From: Oscillospiraceae bacterium
Lineage (GTDB): Bacteria; Bacillota; Clostridia; Oscillospirales; Oscillospiraceae
DNA length: 64,000 bases
Assembly (NCBI GenBank): GCA_902779945.1
Contig: CACZDN010000014.1
Span: 45,931 to 109,930, forward strand
Direction: 5' to 3'
The notes beneath the pieces are model-generated. The model did not search any database and was not told the DNA's origin. It was given only the letters and a program-made list of their open reading frames with translations. Shown one piece after another: positions 42,908-52,110 of this stretch (positions are counted from its first letter, which is position 1; each line of letters starts with the position of its first letter). Made by a program: the position numbers and the translations under genes.

Positions 42908-43006
42908 AAAAGCCGTGTCATCCTGAACGCAGAGAAGGATCTGTCCCCGCAGGCATGAGAACATGCACGAGGAAAGATCCTTCGTCATCAGGATGACACG
43001 GCTTTT
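42908..43006. repeat. GTCATCCTG inverted repeat, copy B; also bidirectional terminator
   Basis: Perfect 19 bp arms: AAAAGCCGTGTCATCCTGA (42908-42926) and its reverse complement (42988-43006), with inner AAGGATC/GATCCTT pairs. A T-run follows the stem on each strand, so it can terminate both the oxidoreductase gene and the converging WecG-like gene. Related to 24406-24487. Confidence 0.8.
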
Positions 43007-43015
43007 ATTACGCTT

Positions 43016-43822
43016 CTATTTCTTCAGCACATATGCATGCAGCAGAAAGCGCGGAATGTTGTAGAAATAGCGCTTGAAGAGACGCTTCGGCTCCTGAAAG
43101 ATGCGGTACAGCCACTCGAGATCGTGGTCCTGCATCCACTTCGGGGCGCGTCTGATGTTGCCGGCGAAGTAGTCAAAGCCCGCGCCGACGCTGATGAGCA
43201 GGCCCTCCATGACGCCCTGGTGGTTTGCGGTAAAATAGCAGCCCTTCGGCGCGCCGAGACAGAACCATACAAAATCCGGGTGCGTTTCGTTGATCTTCGC
43301 AACGAGCTCGCGGTCCTCCTCCTCTGTGAGATCGCGGTAGCGGGAGGGGGACATGCCCGCAATCCGGAGGCGGGGGTAGTCCTTTTCCAGCCGGGCGCGC
43401 ATACGATCCAGCGTCTCCTCCCGGTTGCCGTAGAAATAGTGGCGAAAACCCTTTTCCTCGGAGACCTTGAAAAGCTCGATCATCAGGTCCGGGCCGGTGA
43501 TGCGCTCCATGTCGCGGCGCCCGTGCAGCTTCCCGTAGGTGACCAGTGGCCCGCCGTCCGGGATGTTGATCGCCGCGCCGTTCATACAGCGCAAAAAATC
43601 CTCACTCTGGCAGGCCATGACGATCTCGTTTGTGGCGCTGACCATGAGATAGTCGCCCGAGAGCTCCCGGATATGCGCGGACAGAAAGTCGACGAGCTCC
43701 GACATGGTGCTCACCAGGATCTCGCAGCCCGCGATGGTGCAGGTCTCAAGCGCCGACACGTCAAGCTTTCTCTGAAAGGCGGGACGATAAACCGGGCGCT
43801 CCGCGCTGTTTTGGCCGCTCAT
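43016..43822 (-). CDS. WecG/TagA/CpsF-family glycosyltransferase
   Basis: 268 residues of GT26. Family blocks seen: NEIVMACQSEDF, NIPDGGPLVTYGKLHG, RITGPDLMIEL, HYFYGNREETL, WFCLGAPKGCYFTANH and SVGAGFDYFAGNIRRAPKWMQ. Relatives add N-acetylmannosamine or similar sugars to lipid-linked intermediates at the cytoplasmic face. The ATG overlaps the stop of the isomerase gene by 4 bp. It is the last gene of the 46.6-43 kb sub-operon. Confidence 0.92.
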   Translation of the reverse strand: MSGQNSAERPVYRPAFQRKLDVSALETCTIAGCEILVSTMSELVDFLSAHIRELSGDYLMVSATNEIVMACQSEDFLRCMNGAAINIPDGGPLVTYGKLHGRRDMERITGPDLMIELFKVSEEKGFRHYFYGNREETLDRMRARLEKDYPRLRIAGMSPSRYRDLTEEEDRELVAKINETHPDFVWFCLGAPKGCYFTANHQGVMEGLLISVGAGFDYFAGNIRRAPKWMQDHDLEWLYRIFQEPKRLFKRYFYNIPRFLLHAYVLKK

Positions 43823-44622
43823 CCGTCGATCTCGGCCAGCAGGCCGTGGACGTAATCGACGATGGCGAGCACCTTGTCCGCGTCCTCCTGGTTGCGCATT
43901 TCAATGGAGACGCAGCGCTCATAGCCGCCGTCCCGCAGTGCCCGCAGAAATGTACGGTGCTCCTCGCGCCGCTCGATCCCGACAAGCTGGTTCTCACTGA
44001 TGTGGACATGGTTCACCCAGGGGATGAAGCGGGCAATGTCGCCGACGTCCTCTCCGTTTACCAGCATAGTGCCGAAGTCAAGATTCATTTTGAGCCCCTT
44101 GGAGCCGACCATCCGGACGTAATCACAGAGATCATCGGTGCGATTCAGGAAATTGGTCCCGTAGGACACGGGTACCGCTTCAAGCGCGATGGCTGCGCCG
44201 TGCTCGGCCGCAAAGTCGCCGATTGCGCGGAAGAAGCCGGCCGCCTCTTCGCCCTTCCTGCCCTCGGGCACGATACGGTTTTTCGGGCTGCCGAACACCA
44301 GGTTGGGACATCCGACCGCCTCGGCGAACAGGACGGCCTCCTTTGTATACTCGATCAGCGCGTCGATCTCCCCGGGTGTGCCAAAGATGCTTTCGCCGCG
44401 GCGGTACCAGATGGACTGCATGGAGCAGACGGAAAGCCCCGTCTCCTCCAGCAGCTTTTTCGCAAAGGCGCGCGCCTCGGGCAGACGCTTGTACGGCGTC
44501 TCCGGCAGAACACGGGTCGGGGCAATCTCAAGCGCCTGGCAGCCGTGCGAAGGCAGCGCGCTCAAAACGCAGGGATCGTCCTCGGCTCCCCACGCGATAT
44601 TGGAAATCGCAAAACGCATCAT
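43819..44622 (-). CDS. Sugar phosphate isomerase/epimerase (TIM barrel)
   Basis: 267 residues of the xylose-isomerase-like/AP-endonuclease-2 superfamily. ALEAVPVSYGTNFLN, KMNLDFGTM, WVNHVHISENQLV and CVSIEMRNQ place the Glu/Asp/His metal ligands at strand ends. The protein probably isomerises or epimerises a sugar intermediate for the polymer. It lies between the epimerase/dehydratase gene and WecG-like gene in one operon, with AGGAGGACG before the start. Confidence 0.85.
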   Translation of the reverse strand: MMRFAISNIAWGAEDDPCVLSALPSHGCQALEIAPTRVLPETPYKRLPEARAFAKKLLEETGLSVCSMQSIWYRRGESIFGTPGEIDALIEYTKEAVLFAEAVGCPNLVFGSPKNRIVPEGRKGEEAAGFFRAIGDFAAEHGAAIALEAVPVSYGTNFLNRTDDLCDYVRMVGSKGLKMNLDFGTMLVNGEDVGDIARFIPWVNHVHISENQLVGIERREEHRTFLRALRDGGYERCVSIEMRNQEDADKVLAIVDYVHGLLAEIDG

Positions 44623-44661
44623 CCATCGTCCTCCTGTTAGTCTGTATCCGCTCAGGGTGCG

Positions 44662-45582
44662 TCAGTTGCTCGAAAGAATAAACTGCTTGAGGTCGGGCAG
44701 AACGCTCTCCTTGTCCATCATGTAGGGAATGGCGCTGTGGAAAAGCGCGCCGTATTTGGTGCGGATATCGTAGATCGCCGGGGCCTTGTTCATCTCGTTG
44801 ACAAAGTGCTTGCCGGTCACATACGCATAGACCTCCGCGGCGGTGGCCGGCTCCGTCACGATGTTGACGAGCTTGAGACCGTTTTTGCGTATGGTCTGAA
44901 TATCGTCCCAGAGGCGGGCGAGGGGGTAAAACTGGAACTGGCTGCGGCTGTCCGTGAACTGCAGCGCCGAAAAGCCGATGCGCTCAAAATACGCCTTGAG
45001 TGCGAGACGCTCGTCCTCGCTCGCATAATGGCACTGGTAGAAGCCGTTGCCCTGATCCGTGTAGTAGGGCTTGATAAAATCATCGGTCGCGACAAGCTCG
45101 GCAAACTTTTTTTCCGTCAACATAAAGGGGATGCGCTTGATGAAATCATAGACGAAATTCTTCTTGATGCCGACACCGTAGAGCGCGGGCAGGCGGACGA
45201 TGGAAGCCTCGGGATACGCCTCGCGTACCCACTGCTCCAGATAATAGCGGTTCAGTCCGTAGGCGTGGAGCTCCTCGGTGTCGACCGGCGTGTCCTCATC
45301 CACGCCGACGGGGACCTTGTATACGTCGGAGGTGGAGATCAGAACCAGCTCCTTGGGGTCGATTTTGCGGATGTTGTCAAAGGCCTCGCGGATGCTTTCG
45401 AGATCCTTATCCGGCTGCTTGTTGGCCAGGTATTTCTCCGCCCGCAGCCCGGCATAGACCAGCAGGTCCGGACGGGTCCCAAAGGCGTCGGCGATATTTT
45501 TGGAGTTGTAGCGCGCGTCAAAATCCGCTTTGCGGTCGATGTTGCCGCCGACAAAGCCGGTGTATCCTACAAGTGCTTTCAT
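44662..45582 (-). CDS. NAD-dependent epimerase/dehydratase-like protein
   Basis: 306 residues from the ATG after GAGGGAGAGGACAGC. It is an extended short-chain dehydrogenase: GYTGFVGGNI stands for the nucleotide-binding loop, LISTSDVY and YGLNRYYLEQWV give a Ser/Tyr/Lys-like set with the lysine replaced by arginine (YGLNR for YxxxK). The catalytic change makes activity uncertain. It is probably a sugar-nucleotide modifying or binding protein for the EPS pathway. Confidence 0.78.
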   Translation of the reverse strand: MKALVGYTGFVGGNIDRKADFDARYNSKNIADAFGTRPDLLVYAGLRAEKYLANKQPDKDLESIREAFDNIRKIDPKELVLISTSDVYKVPVGVDEDTPVDTEELHAYGLNRYYLEQWVREAYPEASIVRLPALYGVGIKKNFVYDFIKRIPFMLTEKKFAELVATDDFIKPYYTDQGNGFYQCHYASEDERLALKAYFERIGFSALQFTDSRSQFQFYPLARLWDDIQTIRKNGLKLVNIVTEPATAAEVYAYVTGKHFVNEMNKAPAIYDIRTKYGALFHSAIPYMMDKESVLPDLKQFILSSN

Positions 45583-45595
45583 GCTGTCCTCTCCC

Positions 45596-46642
45596 TCAAA
45601 TTTTGGTCTTGATGACCTGGTTGCTTTTTGCGCTTTCAAACGCGAGATCAACGATCTTCATCGCACGGCGCATCTCGTCGAACGTGACGAAAGGCGTCTC
45701 AAGCCCCTCGCAGGCGGCGATGAGATTGCGATGGTAAGCCAGGGGATCGCTCTCTGCCGTGGGGAGCGGAAGCTCCTCGATAAACTCCGGCTGGAGCGGA
45801 GCCATGGTGCGGCTCGGTCCGATGTCGTGTTTGCCGAAGACGCTGTCAAAGCCGGAGACAGCGTCCCGGATGCGGGCCATGCCGCCGTTGACGCCGGTAA
45901 AATCATCCAGCCGCAGGGTGCCGCGGTCGCCGTAGACAAACCAGCGGGGAAGACTCTGCAAGCTGAAGGTGCCCACATGGACGATGGCGCAGGTCTCGTT
46001 GTCGAAGGTCATCTGCAGTTCGAAGCTGTCGTCCACGGCCGGCGTCAGGATCGACAGGAGCCGCGCGTAGACACTGATCACCTTATGACCGCGGAACATG
46101 CAGAGAAACTGGTCGATCAGGTGAATGCCCCAGTCGTAAAGCATACCGCCGCCGCGAGAGGGGTCGGCGCGCCAGCCGAAGCAGACGCCCCGCTGTCCGT
46201 AGACGCGCGAGTTGATGGTCGTGATTCTGCCGATCTCCCCGGAATCGACCGCCGCCTTGACGGTCAGATAGTCGACATCCCAGCGCCGGTTCTGGTGCGC
46301 GGTGAAAATGCGGTTGTTTTTCTCCGCCGCCGCGATGCAGGCATCAAGCTCCGCAGCGTTCATGGTCACGGGCTTTTCGCACATGACGTGCTTGCCCGTC
46401 TCGAGACATGCGATGGCGAGCTCGGCGTGTACGTCGTTGGGGGTGCATATGTAGACCAGAGAAAAACGGTCGTCTGCCAGAAACGCGTCCAGCGTATCGT
46501 AGGCCGTGATCCCCTCGGCCCGCGCCTCAGCCAGCTTCGGTGAGGGCGTATTGTATACGGCCGCCACCTCGATACCGAGTTCGCGGCATTTCTTCAAATG
46601 ATAGTGGCCCATATAGCCAAATCCGATAATACCAGCTTTCAT
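45596..46642 (-). CDS. Gfo/Idh/MocA-family oxidoreductase (second)
   Basis: 348 residues. GIIGFGYMGHYH is the Rossmann loop, VMCEKPVTMNAAEL has the EKP lysine, and GGGMLYDWGIHLIDQ gives the conserved DxGxH-like motif of the substrate domain. It is a better match to standard inositol/sugar dehydrogenases than the copy at 41700. It is first in the minus-strand set 46642-43016, which has its own promoter. Confidence 0.9.
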   Translation of the reverse strand: MKAGIIGFGYMGHYHLKKCRELGIEVAAVYNTPSPKLAEARAEGITAYDTLDAFLADDRFSLVYICTPNDVHAELAIACLETGKHVMCEKPVTMNAAELDACIAAAEKNNRIFTAHQNRRWDVDYLTVKAAVDSGEIGRITTINSRVYGQRGVCFGWRADPSRGGGMLYDWGIHLIDQFLCMFRGHKVISVYARLLSILTPAVDDSFELQMTFDNETCAIVHVGTFSLQSLPRWFVYGDRGTLRLDDFTGVNGGMARIRDAVSGFDSVFGKHDIGPSRTMAPLQPEFIEELPLPTAESDPLAYHRNLIAACEGLETPFVTFDEMRRAMKIVDLAFESAKSNQVIKTKI

Positions 46643-46723
46643 GAATGCAGCTCATCCTCCTGCCTGCCTGCGTGTATTCGGCGGCATGTAAAAAAATTCC
46701 ACGCCGCTTCTTTATAAACTGAT

Positions 46724-46729
46724 TTATTA
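46724..46729 (-). promoter_or_regulatory. Extended -10 promoter of the oxidoreductase-to-WecG operon
   Basis: Minus strand TGA-TATAAT, an extended -10 element, in an AT-rich gap. No good -35 sits 17 bp upstream, as is common for extended -10 promoters. Confidence 0.5.
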
Positions 46730-46838
46730 TATCACGGTTTTTCAAGAAACGCCAGTGGAATATGAGATTTTTTTATAAACCGCGTGCAACTTTATTATCA
46801 CCAGATATTGACAGCGGTCAGCGGTCGGCAAGGCATAA

Positions 46839-46876
46839 AAGGCTGTCCGGCATACAGAACGCTGAGGCGCAGCCTT
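46839..46876 (-). terminator. Weak hairpin after the glycosyltransferase gene
   Basis: Minus strand AAGGCTG ... CAGCCTTTT with a 24 nt loop, about 20 nt beyond the stop of the 46895-48019 gene. It would end the large EPS operon. Confidence 0.35.
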
Positions 46877-46894
46877 AAATCCAGTGCGACGGGG

Positions 46895-48019
46895 TTACCC
46901 GCGCGGCTTTTTGATCAGGTCCAGGAACGCGGACGCCGTGCGCTCCCAGGAGAATTCCCGGATCATCTTCTCCGCGCTCTCAGCGAGGTCGCGCTCGTCG
47001 GGATAGGGGCCCAGGATCCAGTCGATGATCTCCTCGTCGCTGTCACAGAGCAGATGGCCCTTTTTGCCCTTGAGCGTCAGCGACGGGCCGATCGCCCGGA
47101 TCGCGGCGACGGAGGTATGGTAATACACGGCCTCCATGATCGCCATGCCGAAGATCTCCGTCCGGCTCAGGTTTAGGTAGTAGTCGGACATGGTGTAGAC
47201 CTTCCACATGTCCTGATAGGGCACGCGGTCGAGGATCCTGACCTCGTCTCCGAGCCCGTATTCGGCGATCTTCTCGTCTACGGCGGGGCGGAGCTCCCCC
47301 TCGCCGACGATGAGCAGGCGGAACTTCTTCCTTCCGCGCACTGTGTTGAACAGCTGCAGCAGTTCGAGAGTGCGCTTGTCGTGGTCGAGGCGCGCCACGT
47401 TGCAGAGGATCACATCGTCCGTCTCAAAGCCGAACTCCCGCCGCAGCGCCGCGCGGTCTTCGTGCAGGAAATCCTTTTTCAAAACCGAGGCGTCGATCCC
47501 GACGGGGGAGACGGTGATGTTCTCCAACGGGACACCCAGGGCCTCCAGCTCCTTCTTCGCGGCATCTGTCTTGGCCAGCACGGGCATTTTCCGATACAGA
47601 GGCAGCGTGGTGTGGGCGAAAACGAAATTCATCACGTCCCCGCGGAAGGTGTTCACATAGAGGCTGTAGGTGGTGCCGACATAGGGCACGAAGACGATTC
47701 CGTTTTCCCGGCAGAAGCGGACCACATGCGGCAGAAAGATCTGCTGGTCGGAAAAGCAGAGCATCCCGTCAAAGTCCCGATCCATGCGTGCGGGGTCAAT
47801 GTAGCCGTGCGCGCCCAGATAGGGCATGAACATGTAGTGGACGATGAGCCCGTCCTCAAGCCGCACGTCTTCGACCTGACGCTTGTCGTTCGTCCCCTTG
47901 TATATGACAACGGTATGGCCCATGGCTGTCAGCGCCCGGGCGAGACCGATCTCCTGACTGTTGTAAAAGCCCTTGCGCCCGAAGCGCTTGACCATGGTGC
48001 AGAGAATAGCGAGCTTCAT
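46895..48019 (-). CDS. Glycosyltransferase family 4
   Basis: 374 residues of GT-B fold. The C-terminal half has VARLDHDKRTLELLQ, LLIVGEGELRP, RVPYQDMWKVY and the EX7E-type segment SRTEIFGMAIMEAV, which hold nucleotide-sugar contacts. Retaining transferase adding a sugar to the lipid-linked repeat unit. It is the last gene of the minus-strand EPS operon, 42 bp after the flippase. Confidence 0.92.
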   Translation of the reverse strand: MKLAILCTMVKRFGRKGFYNSQEIGLARALTAMGHTVVIYKGTNDKRQVEDVRLEDGLIVHYMFMPYLGAHGYIDPARMDRDFDGMLCFSDQQIFLPHVVRFCRENGIVFVPYVGTTYSLYVNTFRGDVMNFVFAHTTLPLYRKMPVLAKTDAAKKELEALGVPLENITVSPVGIDASVLKKDFLHEDRAALRREFGFETDDVILCNVARLDHDKRTLELLQLFNTVRGRKKFRLLIVGEGELRPAVDEKIAEYGLGDEVRILDRVPYQDMWKVYTMSDYYLNLSRTEIFGMAIMEAVYYHTSVAAIRAIGPSLTLKGKKGHLLCDSDEEIIDWILGPYPDERDLAESAEKMIREFSWERTASAFLDLIKKPRG

Positions 48020-48061
48020 AACGTCCCTCTTCTTCTCAGGGACTGTGTCCCTGTGATTTTT

Positions 48062-49606
48062 TCACGTTTTGTTCAGAAACCTGCGGCACATGCCGAAAAG
48101 CTTTTTCCGCTCCCGGGCGTCGCAGACGATGAACGTATGCAGAACGGCTCCGAGGAGAGCGTAGCACAGAATGCAGGCAAAAAGGGAAATCCAGCCCCCG
48201 GGCATGCAGCACTTTGTCAGCAAGCGGAACAGCGCTGTCATCAGAGCGGCGGAGAGAAAATTGCGCAGAATGATGGGGTAAAAGGTCCGGAGCGGAAGCC
48301 CGAGCACATGGGCCATGTACATCGGATTCGATACAAAGTCCATGAAAAAGGTGACGACCACCGTCGTAAGGATCACGGCGTAGGCCTCCAGCGAGGTATG
48401 CCGGATCAGAATGTACATGCTGAGGACATTGATCGCCCCGCCGCCGAGCGTGATCAGACAGGGCAGCTTGCGTTTCAGCGTGAGAATGTAGATATAGTAC
48501 AGAGGCTGCATACAGCCGCTTGTGATCAGCGTCACGCAATTGAGTACGGTCAGGCGGAAGATGAGCTGCACATCCTGATCCGGGATCCAGAGCTGATAGT
48601 AGCGCAGACCGAGAGCGGCAAAGCCCGCAAACAGAATACTTCCTGCCATGCCGGAAATCTTCATCGCCGTCTTCAGCTCGCTCAAAAGCGTCTCGCGGTC
48701 GTTCTCTGCATAGCTCTTGAGCAGCATGGGCTGAAAGGCGGGGTTGAGTATGACAAATATGCCGCACAGCATCGTGTGGATGGTCTTCGCGACGGCCACC
48801 TGCCCCATGCGCAGCGGCGTGAGCATGAGATTGCAGACGATCAGATCGAGCCCGCTGTTCAGGATATTGCCAAGGCTGTTGAGAGAGGTCCAAACGCCGT
48901 CGAGGACGAGCTTTTTGACAGCCTGCCAGGAGAACAGCCTGTGATCGATCGACAGCTCCGGCGTCTCTTTCCGGCTGATCAGGAGATCGCCGAGCACAAC
49001 GACAACGGAGGCCGCGATCAGCCCCGCGCCAACATAGGCGATAGACGGCGGCAGGCGGGTAAAGAGCAGGTAGAGCACAAGCGCTTCAGTCAGGTAGGAC
49101 AGGGCCTTGATCAGCCCCAGCAGATCGAGCTTGCTCTTGATATACGCCGTTGACTCAAACGCGCAGCCGAGCGTGACCAGCCAGAAGTTCAGAAAGACGA
49201 AAAAGAACAGGAGCTTTACATCCGCGACGATAGCAGGAGAGATGTTCAAAAAACGCTCCAGCAGCAGGATAACGGGTATCGCGATCAGGAGGAGTCCCGT
49301 TCCCAGAGCCAGATCCCCCCAGAATACGGAAGAAAAGAAGGTGTTCGCGCCGTCGATGTCGTGCTCGTGATAGGAGACGGCGATGTAGCGCGCCGCAAAG
49401 GAATTCAGCGCCGCTGTGATGATCGCCGCGTACTGGGCAAAATTTTTTGCCAGCGCGACGAAGCCGTAGGCCTCGGTGCCGACCGTCCTGGTAATATACG
49501 GCGTGAGAATGAGCTGGATCAGATAATTGACCACAAAGGCGAGACCGGTGGTAAAGATCGCGCGGGCGAGCTTTGCGTATTTGCTGTCTCTGAGCGCTGT
49601 GTTCAT
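48062..49606 (-). CDS. Wzx-type polysaccharide flippase
   Basis: 514 residues with about twelve to fourteen membrane helices, opening FTTGLAFVVNYLIQLILTPYITRTVGTEAYGFVALAKNF as in the MATE/MOP polysaccharide-export branch. It flips undecaprenyl-linked repeat units to the outer face. The ATG overlaps the upstream glycosyltransferase stop by 4 bp. Together with the 50737 polymerase/ligase and the autokinase it makes this a Wzx/Wzy-type system. Confidence 0.92.
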   Translation of the reverse strand: MNTALRDSKYAKLARAIFTTGLAFVVNYLIQLILTPYITRTVGTEAYGFVALAKNFAQYAAIITAALNSFAARYIAVSYHEHDIDGANTFFSSVFWGDLALGTGLLLIAIPVILLLERFLNISPAIVADVKLLFFFVFLNFWLVTLGCAFESTAYIKSKLDLLGLIKALSYLTEALVLYLLFTRLPPSIAYVGAGLIAASVVVVLGDLLISRKETPELSIDHRLFSWQAVKKLVLDGVWTSLNSLGNILNSGLDLIVCNLMLTPLRMGQVAVAKTIHTMLCGIFVILNPAFQPMLLKSYAENDRETLLSELKTAMKISGMAGSILFAGFAALGLRYYQLWIPDQDVQLIFRLTVLNCVTLITSGCMQPLYYIYILTLKRKLPCLITLGGGAINVLSMYILIRHTSLEAYAVILTTVVVTFFMDFVSNPMYMAHVLGLPLRTFYPIILRNFLSAALMTALFRLLTKCCMPGGWISLFACILCYALLGAVLHTFIVCDARERKKLFGMCRRFLNKT

Positions 49607-50715
49607 CGTTTCAGCGCCTCTTCAAAAGCCGTCTTCAGGATACGTGCGGCCCGATCCCAGCTGTATTTCTCACGGATCATGCGGCGGATATGCGTCCGGT
49701 ACGCGGCATGGTCCTCCTCGCCCCACGAGAGCGCTTTCACCAGCGCGTCCGCAAGGGCCTGCGGATCGTTCTTCTCAAACAGCAGTCCGGTCTGCCCGTC
49801 GTCGGTTTCCTCGCGAAAGATGGGGTCCTCGCTTACAATAACGGGCTTTTCATAGGTATACGCCATGAGCAGCGCACCGCTGCCGTACAGCTCCTTGTAT
49901 GGGAATACGCAGATGTCCGCCTTCGCAAAGAGCGCCGGATGCTCCTCCGGGGGGATGTGCCGCCGGATAAAGGAGACGCAGTCCTCCACGCCAAGGGAGC
50001 GCGCCATGCCCTCATAGTCCGTGTCGTCGATCTTGGTGTACTGCGGCCCTGCGACGGTCACATGCAGCTTCGCCCGCGCCTCCGGGGGCAGAAGCGCCAG
50101 CGCCCGGAGCATGATGTCGATGCCCTTGTATTTGCGCATCTGGCCGAAGAGCAGAAACTCCGTCCTCCCGGATTTCTCCCCGGAAGACGTGGGGAGGGCA
50201 CAGTCCCTCGTATAGACGCCGTGCGGGATCACACAGATTTTCTCTGCGGGTACGTGGTAATCGGCCGCCACCTGACGTTTGCAGGGGGTGTTGTGCACAA
50301 TCTGGAGATCGCACATGTCATAGAGCTGCTGATGCAGAGCGACGTCCTTCTGCGTGGCCTCGTGGGGAAGTATCGTGTGGATCGTGTTGACCATGATGCC
50401 GCAGTGCTTTTTGAGGGCGCGGAAAAACGGGATCTCGTACTTCGGGTCCCGCATGTACTGGATATTGACCACGTCGTAATGCCCGCTGCGGATCTCGTGT
50501 GCGAGCTGCAGAAGACTCAGGCCGTACAGAAACGGCGCGGTGAGTCTGCTGTGATACCCCTCGTAGACCAGACCCTTCCAGTGCACGTTGTCATGCGGCA
50601 GCTCGACCCGCTTTTTACAGGCGATGGTCACGTCCATGTACTCGCTCAGTGCGTTACCGAGCTCCTGAGTATAGGTGTTCTCGGGAAAGAAATACTCGAT
50701 CATCAAAATTTTCAT
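49603..50715 (-). CDS. Glycosyltransferase family 4
   Basis: 370 residues, GT-B. FLLFGQMRKYKGIDIMLRAL, VTVAGPQY, IPPEEHPALFAKADICVFPYKELYGSGALLMAYTYEKPVI and DPQALADAL are typical donor-site blocks. It acts on the EPS repeat unit in the cytoplasm and is translationally coupled to the flippase. AAGGAAGG precedes the ATG. Confidence 0.92.
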   Translation of the reverse strand: MKILMIEYFFPENTYTQELGNALSEYMDVTIACKKRVELPHDNVHWKGLVYEGYHSRLTAPFLYGLSLLQLAHEIRSGHYDVVNIQYMRDPKYEIPFFRALKKHCGIMVNTIHTILPHEATQKDVALHQQLYDMCDLQIVHNTPCKRQVAADYHVPAEKICVIPHGVYTRDCALPTSSGEKSGRTEFLLFGQMRKYKGIDIMLRALALLPPEARAKLHVTVAGPQYTKIDDTDYEGMARSLGVEDCVSFIRRHIPPEEHPALFAKADICVFPYKELYGSGALLMAYTYEKPVIVSEDPIFREETDDGQTGLLFEKNDPQALADALVKALSWGEEDHAAYRTHIRRMIREKYSWDRAARILKTAFEEALKR

Positions 50716-50736
50716 CTGGATGGAACCTTCCTTCCG

Positions 50737-52086
50737 CTATGCGGTCTCAGACGGGCGGCCCTGCGTGCTGCGGCCCGGTACGGCACTGCCGACAGGCTGA
50801 TAGCGCCGCAGTCGGGACGGCCTGACCGCCCCGTAGCGCGAGCAGCTGATCCCCGCGCACAGGAACAGAAACAGCGTTTGATAGTTGAACGGGATATAGG
50901 AGCGCTCCGTAAACCCCTTCAGAGTCTGCCAGAGGATATAGGAGCTGCAAAACTCGTACTGCATATCGGTGAGCTGCTCCGGATGCCGAAAGGCGAGCAG
51001 GAGCATCCCGAAATAGGCCGCAATGCCGAGCAGCCCGACGTCGAGCCAGATCTCCAGAAGCGCGTTGTGCGCGCCGTAGGTCATGGTGTTGCCCCAGGAG
51101 CCCCGGCTGAAGCCGCTGTGAAACAGCTTGACAGCAGCCGGGTCTTTCCAGAACATGGAAAACCCAAAGCCGGTGAAGGAGTTATGCTCCGTCATGACCG
51201 TGATGAGCTGCCGCCACATCGGCGTGCGCCCGGTCAGCGTCGCGTCCTTGCCCATGGCCTCAAACACGGGAGCAAAGAGCGGGATAATGGTCAGCGAGAA
51301 GATGAGGAAGCCGACGCTCGCCGTGATGTACACGATGCCCAGATGCAGACGCAGCCGGGGATTATTCTGCCGACGCAGGAAAAGCAGGTAGGCGATCGGG
51401 ATGAACGCGCAGAAGATGGCTCCCGTCGATTTGCACAGGAGCAGCAGCACAATATGGATTGACATATAGGTCACAAAGAAGCTGGGGAACGAACGCCGCC
51501 TGCCCCTGTACGCGCCCTGCAGCATGGTGCCGATCATCAGCCCGATGGCAAGCTCCGACGCGCAGGGGTTCTTCGTCGTGAACAGGCCGCAGAAGGTCTT
51601 TTCCCCGGCCTCATACGAGAAGCTGCGCCCCGGCATGAGAACCAGGGCAACGAGCGTGAAAAAGAGCATGGCAAGACACGCGTAATAACAGATTTCGAGG
51701 ATATGTCTCACGTCGTACTGATCCACCATCCAGAGGGCAAACAGGCCCGTGACGGCGAAGCGGATGCAGGCGATCAGCTGCTCCTTCGGAAAGCGGGTGA
51801 CCGGCATGGACACCGCGCACCACATGAAGATCATCAGATAGACCGGCAGATAGCAACGCTTGAGATCGAGGATCTTGATGTCCATGATGTCGTCTCCGCT
51901 GGAGAGAAGCATCAGCACGATCTGGAGCAGAAAGGGGCCGTACTGGAACACCAGATTCACCGCGCCGGGGATCAGCCGCTCCAGATTGCCGGGAAAGCCG
52001 AGGCTGCACAGGACCGTGATGAAGCAGCAGAAATCCCAGAGCATATCCATCTCACTGCGTCTTTTGATTTCTCTTCTGTTGTCCAC
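50737..52086 (-). CDS. O-antigen ligase/polymerase-family membrane protein (Wzy-like)
   Basis: 449 residues with ten to twelve helices. The long external loop has TLTGRTPMWRQLITVMTEHNSFTGFGFSMFW and, further on, GAHNALLEIWLDVGLLG. The arginine and histidine of these segments are the conserved functional residues of WaaL/Wzy proteins. It probably polymerises repeat units outside the membrane. It starts at GTG behind GGAGG. The last ~25 residues are a basic tail rich in Arg and Pro. Confidence 0.9.
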   Translation of the reverse strand: MDNRREIKRRSEMDMLWDFCCFITVLCSLGFPGNLERLIPGAVNLVFQYGPFLLQIVLMLLSSGDDIMDIKILDLKRCYLPVYLMIFMWCAVSMPVTRFPKEQLIACIRFAVTGLFALWMVDQYDVRHILEICYYACLAMLFFTLVALVLMPGRSFSYEAGEKTFCGLFTTKNPCASELAIGLMIGTMLQGAYRGRRRSFPSFFVTYMSIHIVLLLLCKSTGAIFCAFIPIAYLLFLRRQNNPRLRLHLGIVYITASVGFLIFSLTIIPLFAPVFEAMGKDATLTGRTPMWRQLITVMTEHNSFTGFGFSMFWKDPAAVKLFHSGFSRGSWGNTMTYGAHNALLEIWLDVGLLGIAAYFGMLLLAFRHPEQLTDMQYEFCSSYILWQTLKGFTERSYIPFNYQTLFLFLCAGISCSRYGAVRPSRLRRYQPVGSAVPGRSTQGRPSETA

Positions 52087-52110
52087 GGCGTCTCACCTCC
52101 AGGGTACGCG

